Assembly: GCF_006494375.1 (NCBI RefSeq)
Contig: NZ_VHIZ01000037.1
Location: 124,001-188,000 of the forward strand
DNA: 64,000 nucleotides
Reading direction: 5' to 3'
Source: Pantoea anthophila
Lineage (GTDB): Bacteria > Pseudomonadota > Gammaproteobacteria > Enterobacterales > Enterobacteriaceae
Positions 1 through 9,420 of this stretch are shown piece after piece. The first letter of the stretch is position 1; each line of letters begins with the position of its first letter. A program made the translations under genes and the position numbers. The notes under the pieces were generated by a model. That model made no database searches, had not been told where the DNA came from, and was given only the letters and a program-made list of their open reading frames with translations.

Positions 1-593
1 ATCGCTTCGACCTGATCGTGGGTGACATAAACCATGGTGGTTTTAAAACGCTGATGAAGCGATTTGATTTCGGCGCGCAGCTCCATCCGCAACTGCGCAT
101 CCAGGTTTGAGAGCGGCTCATCGAACAAAAATACCTGCGGGTTGCGCACCATCGCCCGGCCCATCGCCACGCGCTGCCGCTGTCCGCCCGATAAAGCCCG
201 GGGATAGCGCTGCAACAGCTGATCGATGCCGAGAATGCCCGCAATGCGGGCGATTTTGCTCTTCTGCTCCTCGCGCTTCACCTTTTTCACCTGCATATGA
301 AACGCCAGGTTCTCAGCGACGGTCAGGTGCGGATAGAGCGCGTAGCTCTGAAACACCATCGCGATATCCCGGTCGGCGGGGTCGAGATCGTTGATGCGCT
401 TTTTGTCGAGCAGGATGTCGCCGTCAGAGACGCTATCCAGACCGGCAAGCAGCCGCAGCAGGGTGGATTTACCGCAGCCGGAGGGACCGACCAGCACGGT
501 AAAAGTGCCGTCAGGAATGGTTAAATCCAGCGGCTGCAGTACGTTCTGTTTACCGTAGCGCTTCGCCACCTGTACAAGTTCAACACTGGCCAT
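1..593 (-). CDS. Sugar ABC transporter ATP-binding protein (MalK/UgpC type), 3' end outside window
   Basis: ATPase subunit that would energise the adjacent carbohydrate importer. About 197 codons are visible. Walker [10 protein letters not shown] lies at residues 36-44, the Q-loop at Gln82, the signature LSGGQ at 134-138, Walker B ending FLFDEP at 155-160 and the H-loop His192. The missing C-terminus would carry the MalK-type regulatory domain, so I cannot say whether that is present. The ATG at 593 lies 2 bp after the stop of the sugar kinase gene, so it is the last seen gene of a five-gene minus-strand operon. The CUT1 (MalK/UgpC/MsmK) assignment is from overall similarity; the substrate is unknown. 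Confidence 0.93.
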   Translation of the reverse strand, partial: MASVELVQVAKRYGKQNVLQPLDLTIPDGTFTVLVGPSGCGKSTLLRLLAGLDSVSDGDILLDKKRINDLDPADRDIAMVFQSYALYPHLTVAENLAFHMQVKKVKREEQKSKIARIAGILGIDQLLQRYPRALSGGQRQRVAMGRAMVRNPQVFLFDEPLSNLDAQLRMELRAEIKSLHQRFKTTMVYVTHDQVEA

Positions 594-595
594 GG

Positions 596-1543
596 TCAGC
601 GCACCTCATTTGAAAGTTGGAGTTGTTGCCAGCTGGGATAGCGGCGCGGTGAGCTACTGATTGCCTGTGACGCCACGTCAATGCCCCAGCGCAGGGCGGT
701 ATGAGAGGAGTGCTGATAGAGCAGAGCCGTGAGAAAACCGGCATTGAAACTGTCCCCCGCACCGATGGTGTCGACCACCGTCACCGGTTGTGCGGCGGCG
801 AATTGCACAGAGGCGGCAGACCAGAGGCGTGCGCCCTCCGCGCCGCACTTGATCACACATCCGCCGCGGCCGCTGAGCCGGGCTGACAGCTGTTTGCCGC
901 TCTGCTCCAGCAGCTCTGCGCCCGCCAGACCCAGCGCCTCCACCTCATTCAGCAGCAGCCAGTCGCAGTCCGCTAACCATGCCGCAATCTGTAAGCGAAG
1001 GGCATCGCTCCAGCCCGCTGGCGGCCAGCCGGTGTCCACCGCCACACAAAAACCACGCTGCTGTAAGGTGGCCAGCAGCGCGGGATAGTGTGCATAAAGT
1101 TCCAGGCAGAGAAAGGTGCCACACAGCAGCACGATGTCACCCGGGATGGCCTGCGGCGGCAGCTGAGCCAGCACATCGTCGACGGTCAGCAGGGTGATGT
1201 GCCCGTAGTTGCTGAGAAAGGAGCGTTCGTTATCGGGGTGAGTCACGCCCACCGTCAGTGACGTCTCGCAGGCGTAGCGCGGCCACTGCTTCGCGCTGTG
1301 CGGAAAATGGCTGGCCAGCCAGTGACTCAGACCATCATTACCCTGGTTGGCGATAGCGCGATGCGGCACCTGCATCGCCTCCAGCGCCAGCGCGCAGTTT
1401 CCGGCCGAGCCGCCGGGCCGAAGCTCACTGTGCTGCAGCATCACTTCGGTGCCGCGCTGCGGCCAGTCACTGAGCGTACTCATGATTAAATCGACGTTGA
1501 TATTGCCCACCACATAGAGGGTGGCGACAGTGGAATGGTTCAT
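596..1543 (-). CDS. PfkB-family carbohydrate kinase
   Basis: Predicted cytoplasmic sugar kinase (ribokinase/fructokinase superfamily), 315 residues, the usual length. The N-terminal glycine motif PGGSAGN is at about 43-49, and the second PfkB signature [14 protein letters not shown] starts near 258 with the catalytic-base Asp at about 264. It sits inside the ABC importer operon, 2 bp from the permease upstream and 2 bp from the ATPase downstream, so it probably phosphorylates the imported sugar. The exact sugar cannot be read from sequence. An inosine/adenosine-kinase-like role is possible but less likely given the CUT1 importer. Confidence 0.9.
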   Translation of the reverse strand: MNHSTVATLYVVGNINVDLIMSTLSDWPQRGTEVMLQHSELRPGGSAGNCALALEAMQVPHRAIANQGNDGLSHWLASHFPHSAKQWPRYACETSLTVGVTHPDNERSFLSNYGHITLLTVDDVLAQLPPQAIPGDIVLLCGTFLCLELYAHYPALLATLQQRGFCVAVDTGWPPAGWSDALRLQIAAWLADCDWLLLNEVEALGLAGAELLEQSGKQLSARLSGRGGCVIKCGAEGARLWSAASVQFAAAQPVTVVDTIGAGDSFNAGFLTALLYQHSSHTALRWGIDVASQAISSSPRRYPSWQQLQLSNEVR

Positions 1544-1545
1544 AG

Positions 1546-2385
1546 TTATCCCTTACTTCCCCCGCTGGTGAGGCCACTGACCAGCGTTTTCTGCAGCCAG
1601 ATGGCGATAAACAGAGGCGGTACCGATGCCAGAATGCCAATGGCGGCGATCAGCCCGTCATCTGTCGCCCGTCCGGCGGTAAAACCGGCGATGGCGACCG
1701 GCAGGGTCTGGGCCGACAGATTGCTGGTGAACAGCAGCGCGTAAAAAAACTCATCCCAGGCGAGCAGCCAGCCAAACAGGGCAGCGGCACCCAGCACCGG
1801 TTTTGCCAGCGGCAGCGTGATGCGCAGCAGAACCTGCCAGAAGCGCAGGCCATCCAGCCGGGCTGCCTGTTCGATATCACGGGGCAGGGCGTCGAACTGA
1901 TTCTTCAGCATCCAGGTCAGAAACGGCAGGATCAGCGAGCAGTAGACCATCACCAGACCGGGACGGGTGTTGAGCAGACCCAGCTGTTGCAGCAGGAAGT
2001 AGAGCGGCAGTACAAAGGCCACGGGCGGCACCATATAGATCGCCAGGGCGCCGGAAAGCCAGGCATCGCGACCGCTGTAGCGTGAGAAGCTGAACGCCGC
2101 CGGGATCGCCAGCAGCAGGGAGATCGCCGTGGCGACCGACGCGACCAGCAGGCTGTTTCCCAGCGCATGCAGGAAAATCGCGCCCGGCTGGCCAGGTGCC
2201 AGCGAAATCAGCCCCTGATAGCGGCTGAAATCCCACTGGCGCGGCAGCCATTCTAACGGCACCCGGGAGAGATCGCTGGCGGAACTGACGCTCATCAGAA
2301 ACAGCCAGCCCATCGGGGCGAGAATGCTGAGGGCGACCAGCAGCGCAGCCCCGTAACGCAGCCCCTGGCGCAGTTTAGTTTTCAT
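1546..2385 (-). CDS. Sugar ABC transporter permease (MalG type)
   Basis: Inner-membrane permease of 279 residues with about six hydrophobic helices. The cytoplasmic EAA loop that contacts the ATPase is visible (EQAARLDGLRFWQVLLRITL, in the middle-to-late part of the protein). The first helix follows a short basic N-terminus. Its start overlaps the end of the upstream permease gene by 11 bp, indicating translational coupling. With the MalF-type partner it forms the heterodimeric channel of a CUT1 importer. Substrate unknown. Confidence 0.92.
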   Translation of the reverse strand: MKTKLRQGLRYGAALLVALSILAPMGWLFLMSVSSASDLSRVPLEWLPRQWDFSRYQGLISLAPGQPGAIFLHALGNSLLVASVATAISLLLAIPAAFSFSRYSGRDAWLSGALAIYMVPPVAFVLPLYFLLQQLGLLNTRPGLVMVYCSLILPFLTWMLKNQFDALPRDIEQAARLDGLRFWQVLLRITLPLAKPVLGAAALFGWLLAWDEFFYALLFTSNLSAQTLPVAIAGFTAGRATDDGLIAAIGILASVPPLFIAIWLQKTLVSGLTSGGSKG

Positions 2386-3289
2386 AGGCGGAACTCCGGC
2401 GGCGCTGATGCCATAACATCAGCAGATAGAGCGTGATCAGCAGGGCGCACATCAGGGTCATCAGGATCGCGTAGGCAGCGCCGCTGCCCGCGCGCAGGTA
2501 GCTGAACGACTCCTGATAGACGAAGAAGCTCAGGGTTTTGGTGCTGTCCACCGGCCCGCCGCGCGTCATCACATAGATGATGTCAAAAATTTTAAAGGCA
2601 TCGATGGTGCGCAACACCAGCGCCACGCCCAGCGGCGCGACAATCGCCGGGAAGGTGATCGCCCGGAAACGACGCCAGGCGGAGGCCCCATCCAGTCGCG
2701 CCGCCTCAAACAGATCGTCGGGGATCGACTGCAGCGCAGCCAGCACCAGCAGGGTCACCAGCGGATAGTTTTTCCAGATGTCTGCAAACATCACCGCATT
2801 CAGCGCGGCATCCGGCGACCCCAGCCAGCTGCGATAGCCGTCAATAATGCCCAACTGGGTGAGCAGGGCGTTGATGCTGCCGTAGTCGGGGTTGAAGTTC
2901 AGCCGCCACATCATGGCGTTGACAATCGTAGGCAGCGCCCACGGCAGGATCACCAGCACCCGCAGTACGTTGCGTCCGTGGAATCGCTGATTCAGCAGCA
3001 GCGCCACCAGCACGCCGATGATCCCTTCACAGATGACAGAAACCACGGTGAAATAGAGGGTACGCCAGATCGAAGCCCGGAAATCGGGATCGCTCAGCGC
3101 ATAGAGGTAGTTTTCCAGCCCGACCCAGCCTGGCGTTTCCCCGCTGCCAATCAGCGCAGCATCGGTAAAGCTGAGCCAGATTGTGCGCACCAGGGGCCAG
3201 GCGGTCAGCAGCAGCATTACCAGCAGCATGGGTGCCAGCAGCACCCATGCCTGACGCTGTTCGCGTTGACGCAGACTCAGCATCATCAC
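2375..3289 (-). CDS. Sugar ABC transporter permease (MalF type)
   Basis: Inner-membrane permease, 304 residues, with six predicted membrane segments and the EAA loop motif EAARLDGASAWRRFRAITFP near residues 195-215. It begins 3 bp after the stop of the solute-binding protein gene and overlaps the next permease by 11 bp. It pairs with the MalG-type permease. It lacks the long periplasmic loop of Escherichia coli MalF, so it resembles the shorter UgpA/LacF-type permeases. Confidence 0.92.
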   Translation of the reverse strand: MMMLSLRQREQRQAWVLLAPMLLVMLLLTAWPLVRTIWLSFTDAALIGSGETPGWVGLENYLYALSDPDFRASIWRTLYFTVVSVICEGIIGVLVALLLNQRFHGRNVLRVLVILPWALPTIVNAMMWRLNFNPDYGSINALLTQLGIIDGYRSWLGSPDAALNAVMFADIWKNYPLVTLLVLAALQSIPDDLFEAARLDGASAWRRFRAITFPAIVAPLGVALVLRTIDAFKIFDIIYVMTRGGPVDSTKTLSFFVYQESFSYLRAGSGAAYAILMTLMCALLITLYLLMLWHQRRRSSAYEN

Positions 3290-3292
3290 TCC

Positions 3293-4540
3293 TTAACGCA
3301 GCCGGGCGGCGCTTTTATCGACCGTCGCCATCGCATCCTGAGCCGACGTTTTGCCCAGTAACACCTGCTGCAACTGCTGCTGGAGCTGGTTCGACAGGCG
3401 CGAGTAGTCGGCCGTCTCAGGACGTGACAGCATCACGTTAAGCGATTTATCCGCCGCGGCGATCAGACTCTCCTGACCTTTTTTCACCGCCTCATCCTGA
3501 TAAGACGATTTCCAGATCGGCAGGCTGAGTTTCGCATACTGATTCTGCACCGGCTGAGAGGTCATATAGCGGATGTACTGCCACGCTTCATCCGCATGGC
3601 TGCTGCCTTTGGTGATACCCAGCCCCATTGAGCCGTTGACCGCACCCACTTTGCCCGGTGCATCCCCCGGCGCAGGCATGATGCCCACCTCACCCGCCAC
3701 TTTGCTCTGCTTTGGATCGTTGGCCATGTTGTACATGTAGGTCCAGTTCAGCGCGAACGCCGCATCGCCATTGGAGAACGATTTACGCACATCCTCTTCC
3801 AGATATTCACGCGACGCCGGATTGCTCAGCCCCTGATCGAGTGAGCTTTTCATCAGCGCCAGCGCCTTCAGAGAGGCCGGGCTGGAAAAGCTGAGCTTGC
3901 CGTTCTGATAAAACTGGCCGCCAAAGCCGGAGACCAGCGTGGTGTAATCACACACCAGCGCTTCCGCCTGAGACCAGCTCCAGACGAGCGGATAGGTGAC
4001 GATCTTTTTCTCTTTAATGATTTTCGCGTCATCCAGCACCTGCTGCCAGGTCTCTGGCAGCGTCGTAATGCCCGCTTTCGCCAGCATCGCTTTGTTGTAA
4101 TAGAGGTACTTGGTGTCGAGGATCCACGGCATGCCGAGCGTTTTGCCTTTGAAGACCACCGTGTTCATCGCACCCGGGAAAACCTTCTCTTTTTCGTCGG
4201 GGGTAATGCGTGATGAGACATCCTGCAGCAGATCGAAACGGCTGAATTCTGCCGGCCAGATGGCATCGAACAGCACCACGTCATAACCATTGCCGCCCGC
4301 ACCGCGCGCCGCCACGATCTTGTCATGCAGGGCTTCATAGGGAACAAACTCCAGATTGACGCTGACATCCGGATGCGCTTTCTGAAAGTTCTGCGTCATG
4401 GCGCGGATATCATTTTCGCTGTAGGCGGCCTGCGTCATAAACAGGGCATTAATCTGCGTGGCCGCCGCTGCGCTGCCTGCGCTTAACATCAGTAAGGCGG
4501 CAAAGCCGGCTTTGAGTCGGGGGGTATAACGCTGTGACAT
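3293..4540 (-). CDS. Sugar ABC transporter solute-binding protein
   Basis: Periplasmic binding protein of the extracellular solute-binding family 1 (MalE-like), about 415 residues. A basic start, a hydrophobic core and an Ala-rich cleavage region (GSAAAA) form a signal peptide over roughly residues 1-28. An in-frame GTG lies 12 bp further upstream at 4552, but the ATG at 4540 has a GGAG motif correctly spaced before it, so I prefer it. First gene of the importer operon; a near-perfect inverted repeat just upstream is the probable operator of the divergent ROK regulator. Confidence 0.92.
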   Translation of the reverse strand: MSQRYTPRLKAGFAALLMLSAGSAAAATQINALFMTQAAYSENDIRAMTQNFQKAHPDVSVNLEFVPYEALHDKIVAARGAGGNGYDVVLFDAIWPAEFSRFDLLQDVSSRITPDEKEKVFPGAMNTVVFKGKTLGMPWILDTKYLYYNKAMLAKAGITTLPETWQQVLDDAKIIKEKKIVTYPLVWSWSQAEALVCDYTTLVSGFGGQFYQNGKLSFSSPASLKALALMKSSLDQGLSNPASREYLEEDVRKSFSNGDAAFALNWTYMYNMANDPKQSKVAGEVGIMPAPGDAPGKVGAVNGSMGLGITKGSSHADEAWQYIRYMTSQPVQNQYAKLSLPIWKSSYQDEAVKKGQESLIAAADKSLNVMLSRPETADYSRLSNQLQQQLQQVLLGKTSAQDAMATVDKSAARLR

Positions 4541-4576
4541 GGTCTTCTCCACTATGCAGCAACAGGCTGTCGGTTA

Positions 4577-4601
4577 ATTAAATCAATTTGATTGATTTAA
4601 T
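4577..4601. promoter_or_regulatory. Perfect inverted repeat, probable ROK-repressor operator
   Basis: Two 11-base arms, ATTAAATCAAT at 4577-4587 and ATTGATTTAAT at 4591-4601, are exact reverse complements around a TTG spacer. The repeat starts 37 bp upstream of the ABC operon start and is in the intergenic region shared with the divergent ROK gene. Position and symmetry suggest an operator for that repressor; binding is inferred. Confidence 0.7.
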
Positions 4602-4833
4602 CAGAGGCGTAATGGTCAGCGGGCAGGCTGACCTGTCAGGAATTAAGCAAAGGACGTGCCAGTAAAGGGCGGTAACAGTAACAACGTCGTAACAACGCTG
4701 GCGCCCAGCCTGCGCTTTTATCGCCGCCTTGCCTATCCTGAACCGCAGAAATTGCGTACACGATCAAAGATATTGTTTGCCTCCATTCCTCCGCATACCA
4801 ATACTGTGAGGTCGCGCTGTAAGGGAAAACAAC

Positions 4834-6003
4834 ATGAGAACCTCGGGCACCAACCTTGAACATGCGCGGGCGCATAACCGCCGTGTGGTGATTGAAGCGA
4901 TTCGTCTGCATGGTGAGCTGACCCGTGCCGAACTGGCACGGCTGACGGCGCTGACGCCGCAGACCGTCTCCAACATCGTGGCAGAGCTGGAGCAGGCTGA
5001 ACTGCTGACCAGCCGCCAGCCACGCCGCAGCGGGCGTGGTCAGCCCTCCATTCCGGTCACGCTGAATCCGACCAGTGCCTGGTCGATAGGGATTCACCTC
5101 GATCACCAGACCCTGCTGCTGGTTCTGGTCGATCTCAGCGGCGAAGTCCACTTCCGCCGCCTCCTGCTGGTGCAGAAGCCCCAGCCTGCTGCTACCCTGG
5201 CGTGCATTGCTGACGTGCTGACGGAGATGCGGGCCTTTCTCGGCGCGCAGTGGCAGAAAGTGTTAGGCATAGGCGTGGTGATGCCGGGACCGTTTGGCGT
5301 AGAGGGCATCTCATCGGTGGGGCCGACCACCCTGAACGGCTGGGAGCAGGTCGATATTGAAGCTGAACTTGGCGCGATCAGTGGCCTGCCGGTGACGCTG
5401 GAGAATGACGCCACCGTGGCCGCCATTGGTGAACGGTTTCATGGCATCGCCCGTCAGCTTAACTCCTTTATCTATCTCTATATCGGCACCGGCCTGGGCG
5501 CAGGGATCTTCACCGATGGCCACATCTACACCGGCCATGCCCATAACGCGGGGGAGATCGGCCACATCGTGGTCGAGCCGGGCGGGCGCGACTGCTATTG
5601 CGGCAATCAGGGCTGTCTTGAGCGTTATGTCTCGTTACAGGCTGCCTATGAGTTCTGCGGCCTCGATCCGATGCGGGCGCTGCCTGACGACCTGCTGCAG
5701 ATTGATCCTGCGCGTTTCAGTGCCTGGATTGAAAGCATAAAGACGCCACTGCGCCAGGCAATCAATATTCTGGAGTCGGTGTTTGATGCAGAAGCGGTGA
5801 TTATCGGCGGGATGATGCCCGCGCCGTTGCTGGAGCAGATGGTCGCGCAGTTACCGCCGCTCTATCAGTCGGTACGCGGACGCTATCTGAATGCGATGCG
5901 ACTGAAGACCGGCATGACCGGCAGCGATACCGCCGCGCTGGGTGCCGCCGCGCTGCCCATCTTCGATGAGTTTAACCCGCAGTTTCAGGTGCTGATGAAG
6001 TAG
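4834..6003 (+). CDS. ROK-family transcriptional repressor (NagC/Mlc-like)
   Basis: 389 residues. A winged helix-turn-helix at about 15-65 (with TRAELARLTALTPQTVSNIV) is followed by a sugar-kinase-like ROK domain. The zinc motif CYCGNQGCLE is intact, with Cys254, Cys256 and Cys261, and the ROK signature region (YIGTGLGAGIFTDG) precedes it. It is divergent from the sugar ABC/kinase operon, so it most likely represses it and is relieved by the sugar or its phosphate. The start ATG at 4834 follows AAGGGAAAACAAC, an acceptable ribosome-binding site. Confidence 0.92.
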   Translation: MRTSGTNLEHARAHNRRVVIEAIRLHGELTRAELARLTALTPQTVSNIVAELEQAELLTSRQPRRSGRGQPSIPVTLNPTSAWSIGIHLDHQTLLLVLVDLSGEVHFRRLLLVQKPQPAATLACIADVLTEMRAFLGAQWQKVLGIGVVMPGPFGVEGISSVGPTTLNGWEQVDIEAELGAISGLPVTLENDATVAAIGERFHGIARQLNSFIYLYIGTGLGAGIFTDGHIYTGHAHNAGEIGHIVVEPGGRDCYCGNQGCLERYVSLQAAYEFCGLDPMRALPDDLLQIDPARFSAWIESIKTPLRQAINILESVFDAEAVIIGGMMPAPLLEQMVAQLPPLYQSVRGRYLNAMRLKTGMTGSDTAALGAAALPIFDEFNPQFQVLMK

Positions 6004-6011
6004 AGAGGAAA

Positions 6012-6037
6012 TGGCGCTGTTGCAGACAACAGCGCCA
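6012..6037. terminator. Hairpin between convergent ROK and glutamate dehydrogenase genes
   Basis: TGGCGCTGTTG at 6012-6022 and CAACAGCGCCA at 6027-6037 form an 11-bp perfect stem around a CAGA loop. It lies between convergent stop codons. Neither side has a clear T-run, so it may be a processing/stabilising hairpin or a factor-dependent terminator. Confidence 0.55.
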
Positions 6038-6043
6038 CCGGGA

Positions 6044-7318
6044 TCAGCCCGGATAGATCCCGCGATCTTTACGCGCCATCAGGATACGCTCACACGCCAC
6101 GATGTAGGCCGCGGTGCGCAGCGAGCAAGCTTTCTCTTTCGACTTGTCCCAGACGTGAACCATCGCTTCTGTCATGATCTTGTCTGAGCGACGATTGATC
6201 TCATCTTCACTCCAGAAGAAGCTGGCCATGTCCTGCACCCATTCGAAGTAGCTGACGGTTACGCCGCCCGCATTGCAGACCACATCCGGCACCACGATAA
6301 TGCCGCGTGAAGCGAGCATGTCGTCGGCGTCAGGGTAGGTGGGGCCGTTCGCGCCTTCCAGCACGATTTTGCAGCTCAGCACCTCAGCACGCTCACGCGT
6401 AATCTGACCTTCCAGCGCCGCCGGGATCAGAATGTCCATCTCCGTCGTCCAGAACGCCTCTTTCTCGATGCTCTGCGCGCCCGGGAAACCGGCGATCTGC
6501 TTGTGCGCAATCTGCCATTCCGTCAGGGCTGCCATGTCGATACCGTCGGCATTGAACAGGGTGGCCGTGTGATCCTGAATCACCACCACGCGCGCGCCCG
6601 CCTCATCAAACAGTCGGGCCGCTTCACTGCCGACATTACCAAACCCCTGAACCGCCACGCGGGCACCTTCTATTTCAATGTCTGCGCGACGCGCCACTTC
6701 GCGTCCGGTGATAAACACCCCGCGGCCGGTGGCTTTCTCACGGCCCAGCGAGCCGCCCAGATGAATGGGTTTACCGGTGACGACGCCGGTGACGGTGGTG
6801 CCGAGGTTCATGGAGTAGGTGTCCATCATCCACGCCATCACTTTACCGTTGGTGCCGACATCCGGAGCCGGGATATCTTTCTGCGGCCCGATGATGATGC
6901 CAATCTCACTGGTATACCGGCGTGTCAGACGCTCCAGCTCGCCCTCAGAAAGTTTAAAAGGATCGACGCGGATGCCCCCTTTAGCGCCACCGTAGGGCAG
7001 GTTGACGGCCGCACACTTGATGGTCATCCAGGCGGAAAGCGCCATGACTTCGTTAAGGTCGACATCCGGATGATAGCGAATGCCCCCTTTGCCGGGACCG
7101 CGTGAAAGGTTGTGCTGAACGCGATACCCTTCAAAATGGCGAATTGAGCCATCATCCATCTGCAGGGGAATGTCGACAATCAGTGCCCGCTTGGGATGAC
7201 GTAAAGTATCTATCCAACGTGAAAGATCGCCCAGATAGGGCGCAACCCGGTCGATTTGCTGCAGGTAGGTTGACCAGGCAGATGTGCTGCTTTCAGACGC
7301 ATAAGATAACTTATCCAT
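6044..7318 (-). CDS. Glu/Leu/Phe/Val-family dehydrogenase (glutamate dehydrogenase, GudB/RocG-like)
   Basis: Cytoplasmic amino-acid dehydrogenase of 424 residues that interconverts glutamate and 2-oxoglutarate plus ammonia. The active-site motif [14 protein letters not shown] is present around residue 110, and the Rossmann NAD-binding motif [10 protein letters not shown] lies in the second half. Length and sequence style are those of the NAD-linked catabolic enzymes of Gram-positive type rather than the 447-residue biosynthetic enterobacterial GdhA, so this could be a second, catabolic enzyme. It is monocistronic, with a long upstream region containing an NtrC-like palindrome. Specificity for Glu over Leu is inferred. 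Confidence 0.9.
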   Translation of the reverse strand: MDKLSYASESSTSAWSTYLQQIDRVAPYLGDLSRWIDTLRHPKRALIVDIPLQMDDGSIRHFEGYRVQHNLSRGPGKGGIRYHPDVDLNEVMALSAWMTIKCAAVNLPYGGAKGGIRVDPFKLSEGELERLTRRYTSEIGIIIGPQKDIPAPDVGTNGKVMAWMMDTYSMNLGTTVTGVVTGKPIHLGGSLGREKATGRGVFITGREVARRADIEIEGARVAVQGFGNVGSEAARLFDEAGARVVVIQDHTATLFNADGIDMAALTEWQIAHKQIAGFPGAQSIEKEAFWTTEMDILIPAALEGQITRERAEVLSCKIVLEGANGPTYPDADDMLASRGIIVVPDVVCNAGGVTVSYFEWVQDMASFFWSEDEINRRSDKIMTEAMVHVWDKSKEKACSLRTAAYIVACERILMARKDRGIYPG

Positions 7319-7734
7319 AAAAAACCTTTCTTAATGAAGTTATTTATTGTGTGGAGCCGTGGATGACGCGCGCATTGTTTTGCGCCGTCATAATCTAACA
7401 CTCCTGAAACAAATAAGATGTGGCAGGCGCCCGGTCCTGACCAGGTTATGCCCCATTCCGGGGCAGAAAAAGTGAATAGTTTGCTGATTACACCCCCTGC
7501 GGGGCGAATAATGATGCGCACGAAGTGCGTATTTTGTGCATAGCGTGAGAAAACTCGCTATCTTTCAATTCTTTGAAGGCGTTCAAAAAGTTAAAGAATT
7601 GATCGACGCGATATTGACTTTATTGCACCAATTAAGTGCATGAGAATAAGTAATCAACCGATTACATTAAGTAATGGATAAAAGGTGAATAGCGGTGATT
7701 ATTCAGCAGGTTAGGAAACAGCCGGGAAAAGTTA
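7319..7734. other. Long upstream region of the glutamate dehydrogenase gene
   Basis: About 415 bp without a convincing gene. It holds the promoter for the minus-strand dehydrogenase, small GC palindromes (for example TGCCCC/GGGGCA near 7448-7464) and a TGCAC-N7-GTGCA site at 7624-7640. Short open frames here have no ribosome-binding site or family look. I found no good sigma-54 -24/-12 element on the minus strand. Confidence 0.6.
7624..7640. promoter_or_regulatory. NtrC-type palindrome upstream of glutamate dehydrogenase
   Basis: TGCAC at 7624-7628 and GTGCA at 7636-7640 with a 7-base spacer match the enterobacterial NtrC half-site arrangement (TGCAC-N7-GTGCA). It is about 300 bp from the dehydrogenase start. 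Without a matching sigma-54 promoter its role is uncertain; it could act as repressor site or be chance. Confidence 0.4.
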
Positions 7735-7767
7735 AAAAATAAGAGGCCAGCGCTGCTGGCTGGCCTT
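7733..7767 (-). terminator. Rho-independent terminator of the DUF1090 gene
   Basis: On the minus strand the 8-bp stem AGGCCAGC/GCTGGCCT (7744-7751 with 7759-7766) is followed by CTTATTTTTT. It starts 8 bp after the stop codon of the DUF1090 gene. Confidence 0.8.
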
Positions 7768-7773
7768 ATCAGA

Positions 7774-8163
7774 TTAGTGAGTCAGCGCCTGTTCCGCTTC
7801 CTTCAGATCCTGACGCGCCTCAGCAAGCTTCTCTTCACGCTTGCGGATTTTGCTGGCACTGCGTTCTTCGGCTTTAGCCTGAGCCAGTTCCTGTTCGCGC
7901 TCCTGAACCTTGCTGCGCTTTTCGGCCACTTTTTCCTGACGCTGCTTCAGCAGGCCGCTTTCGGTGCAGTGCTCTTCAACTTCACGCCGCGCTTTTTCCA
8001 GCCCGGCAATCTGGTGAGAATTATTGTGCTGTCGGGCAAAGGAGAGCTGCGTCTCAATCTCCTGCTTTTTCGCTGCACAACCGGTTAACGCAGAGTCGGC
8101 ATGCGCCGCCGTGAAGGTCAGGGGCAGCAGGCAAAGGCTGAGGGCCAGTAAGGTCTTTTTCAT
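7774..8163 (-). CDS. DUF1090 (YqjC-like) periplasmic coiled-coil protein
   Basis: 129 residues. A signal peptide (about 1-22, MKKTLL start, cleavage near AHA-D) is followed by a highly charged, Glu/Lys/Arg-rich helix likely to form a coiled coil over about 50-125. Two Cys residues (in TGCAAKK and EEHCTES) could form a disulfide. The length and the early TGCAAK region fit the DUF1090 family, typified by enterobacterial YqjC, of unknown function. It is followed by its own terminator, so monocistronic. Cell location periplasm is inferred. Confidence 0.87.
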   Translation of the reverse strand: MKKTLLALSLCLLPLTFTAAHADSALTGCAAKKQEIETQLSFARQHNNSHQIAGLEKARREVEEHCTESGLLKQRQEKVAEKRSKVQEREQELAQAKAEERSASKIRKREEKLAEARQDLKEAEQALTH

Positions 8164-8287
8164 TGTCGTCTCATCTGTGAGTCAGGAGGTGGAGACAACA
8201 GTATACGAAGCCGCCTTAAGCGGTTCTTAACAGAAAAAAATATTCACTGGCGCGGAAAAAGCGGAGAGGGGGAAAGGCTGCCTGCTG

Positions 8288-9058
8288 TCAGGCAGCGCTT
8301 GAGGCGGTTGACCGGGAAAGGCTAAGGCGGCAATCAGGACCACTGAGCATGACGGGATACCCCTGCTGACTCTGCTGTCTGAAATAGTCCTGCATCACCT
8401 GACTGATGCCGGCACCACACCACATGACATGATGCGCATGGCGTCCGGTGTTAAACGCCGGTTGTCCGCTGGCACTGGCATCCACCTCGACAGTAAAACC
8501 CATCGCGGTCAGACGAATGGCTTCCAGCCAGATTTCGGTTTTGTCCATGACGCTTACGGCTTCGAGAAACAGCGGAACAGAGGCGTGGTTTCGCGCCGCG
8601 TCACGCATCATCAGGTCAGCCTGCTGCTGCACCGTTTTTTCAAACCGGGCAAGACGGCGTGTGGCCCCCTGACGCCGGTCTGCGTGAAGCCAGACACTCA
8701 GAGGGCGCAGCAGATTAATAATGAAGTCATCACCGCTGTAGTTACCGGACATATTGTTCATCTGGCGCGAAAGCGACAGGGGTGTCCCGAACTCAAGCTG
8801 CCAGAGCATGTCACCTTTACGCGCCGCCCAGCCGTGGGTCATGATCGAGGTGGCGGTCTGCTGACCCTGTCTGATCTCCTCAGGCGTCGCGCCCGTGGCA
8901 GTTAAGTCAACCAGCGTGCGGATTTCACTGAGCTGTGCATCACTCCAGTGTTCAGCGTGTTGTCTGGGTGTCAGTAACCCCTGCTTCACCCAGCGCTTCA
9001 GGTTCGCAGGATGCGTGCCGGTTATTGCACAGACCGTTTCCGTTGTATGAAAAAGCAT
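8288..9058 (-). CDS. MerR-family-like transcriptional regulator
   Basis: 256 residues. The N-terminal ~70 residues look like a MerR winged helix (TVCAITGTHPANLKRWVKQGLL followed by a W-S-D-A-Q-L-S-E-I helix), with the layout of MlrA/BluR-type regulators rather than short metal sensors. The C-terminal ~170 residues show no metal-binding Cys cluster and no B12-binding motif that I can see; a sensory function is unknown. The gene stands alone between DUF1090 and a lipoprotein gene. Start ATG at 9058 chosen as it places the MerR helix at the N-terminus. Confidence 0.75.
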   Translation of the reverse strand: MLFHTTETVCAITGTHPANLKRWVKQGLLTPRQHAEHWSDAQLSEIRTLVDLTATGATPEEIRQGQQTATSIMTHGWAARKGDMLWQLEFGTPLSLSRQMNNMSGNYSGDDFIINLLRPLSVWLHADRRQGATRRLARFEKTVQQQADLMMRDAARNHASVPLFLEAVSVMDKTEIWLEAIRLTAMGFTVEVDASASGQPAFNTGRHAHHVMWCGAGISQVMQDYFRQQSQQGYPVMLSGPDCRLSLSRSTASSAA

Positions 9059-9420
9059 ATCGTGCCCTCTGTTGAGGGAATGGCCGCCGGGGTTAACCGG
9101 GGATGAACGTCTACTATGAACCTGATAACCGCTAATGAACAGGGGGGCTCCGGAGGAAAAACAGCAGCCACGCGGCGTGACGCTGCGCTTATTCGTCGTG
9201 AGCAGCCGGGTAAATTGAGGCTGATCAGCAGGTTAAAAAATCTGCGGCCCGTGAAAAAAAAGACTGTTTATTTATTCAGTAAAAATTCTTTACGCAACTA
9301 TACCAGGCAAACCAGGGATATTTTAACTTTTTTAAGAGGATACCGATCTCTCCTCCTCTTTTATCTGCCAGGCAAACGACTAAAATATGGGGTTCTGATG
9401 ATCAGGAGAAAGAGTGCCCA
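9059..9420. other. Intergenic region between MerR-like and lipoprotein genes
   Basis: 362 bp that hold the divergent promoters. A 10-base direct repeat CCAGGCAAAC occurs at 9303-9312 and 9368-9377. Between the copies, AAGAGGA (9334-9340) and TCCTCTT (9354-9360) can form a 7-bp stem followed by TTATC, a possible leader attenuator of the lipoprotein gene. An open frame starting at 9116 overlaps the lipoprotein gene and does not look coding. Confidence 0.5.

Noticed and set aside
7340-7620. Sigma-54 promoter for glutamate dehydrogenase
   Set aside because: Candidate GC-N10-CC pairs lack the other conserved bases on the minus strand.
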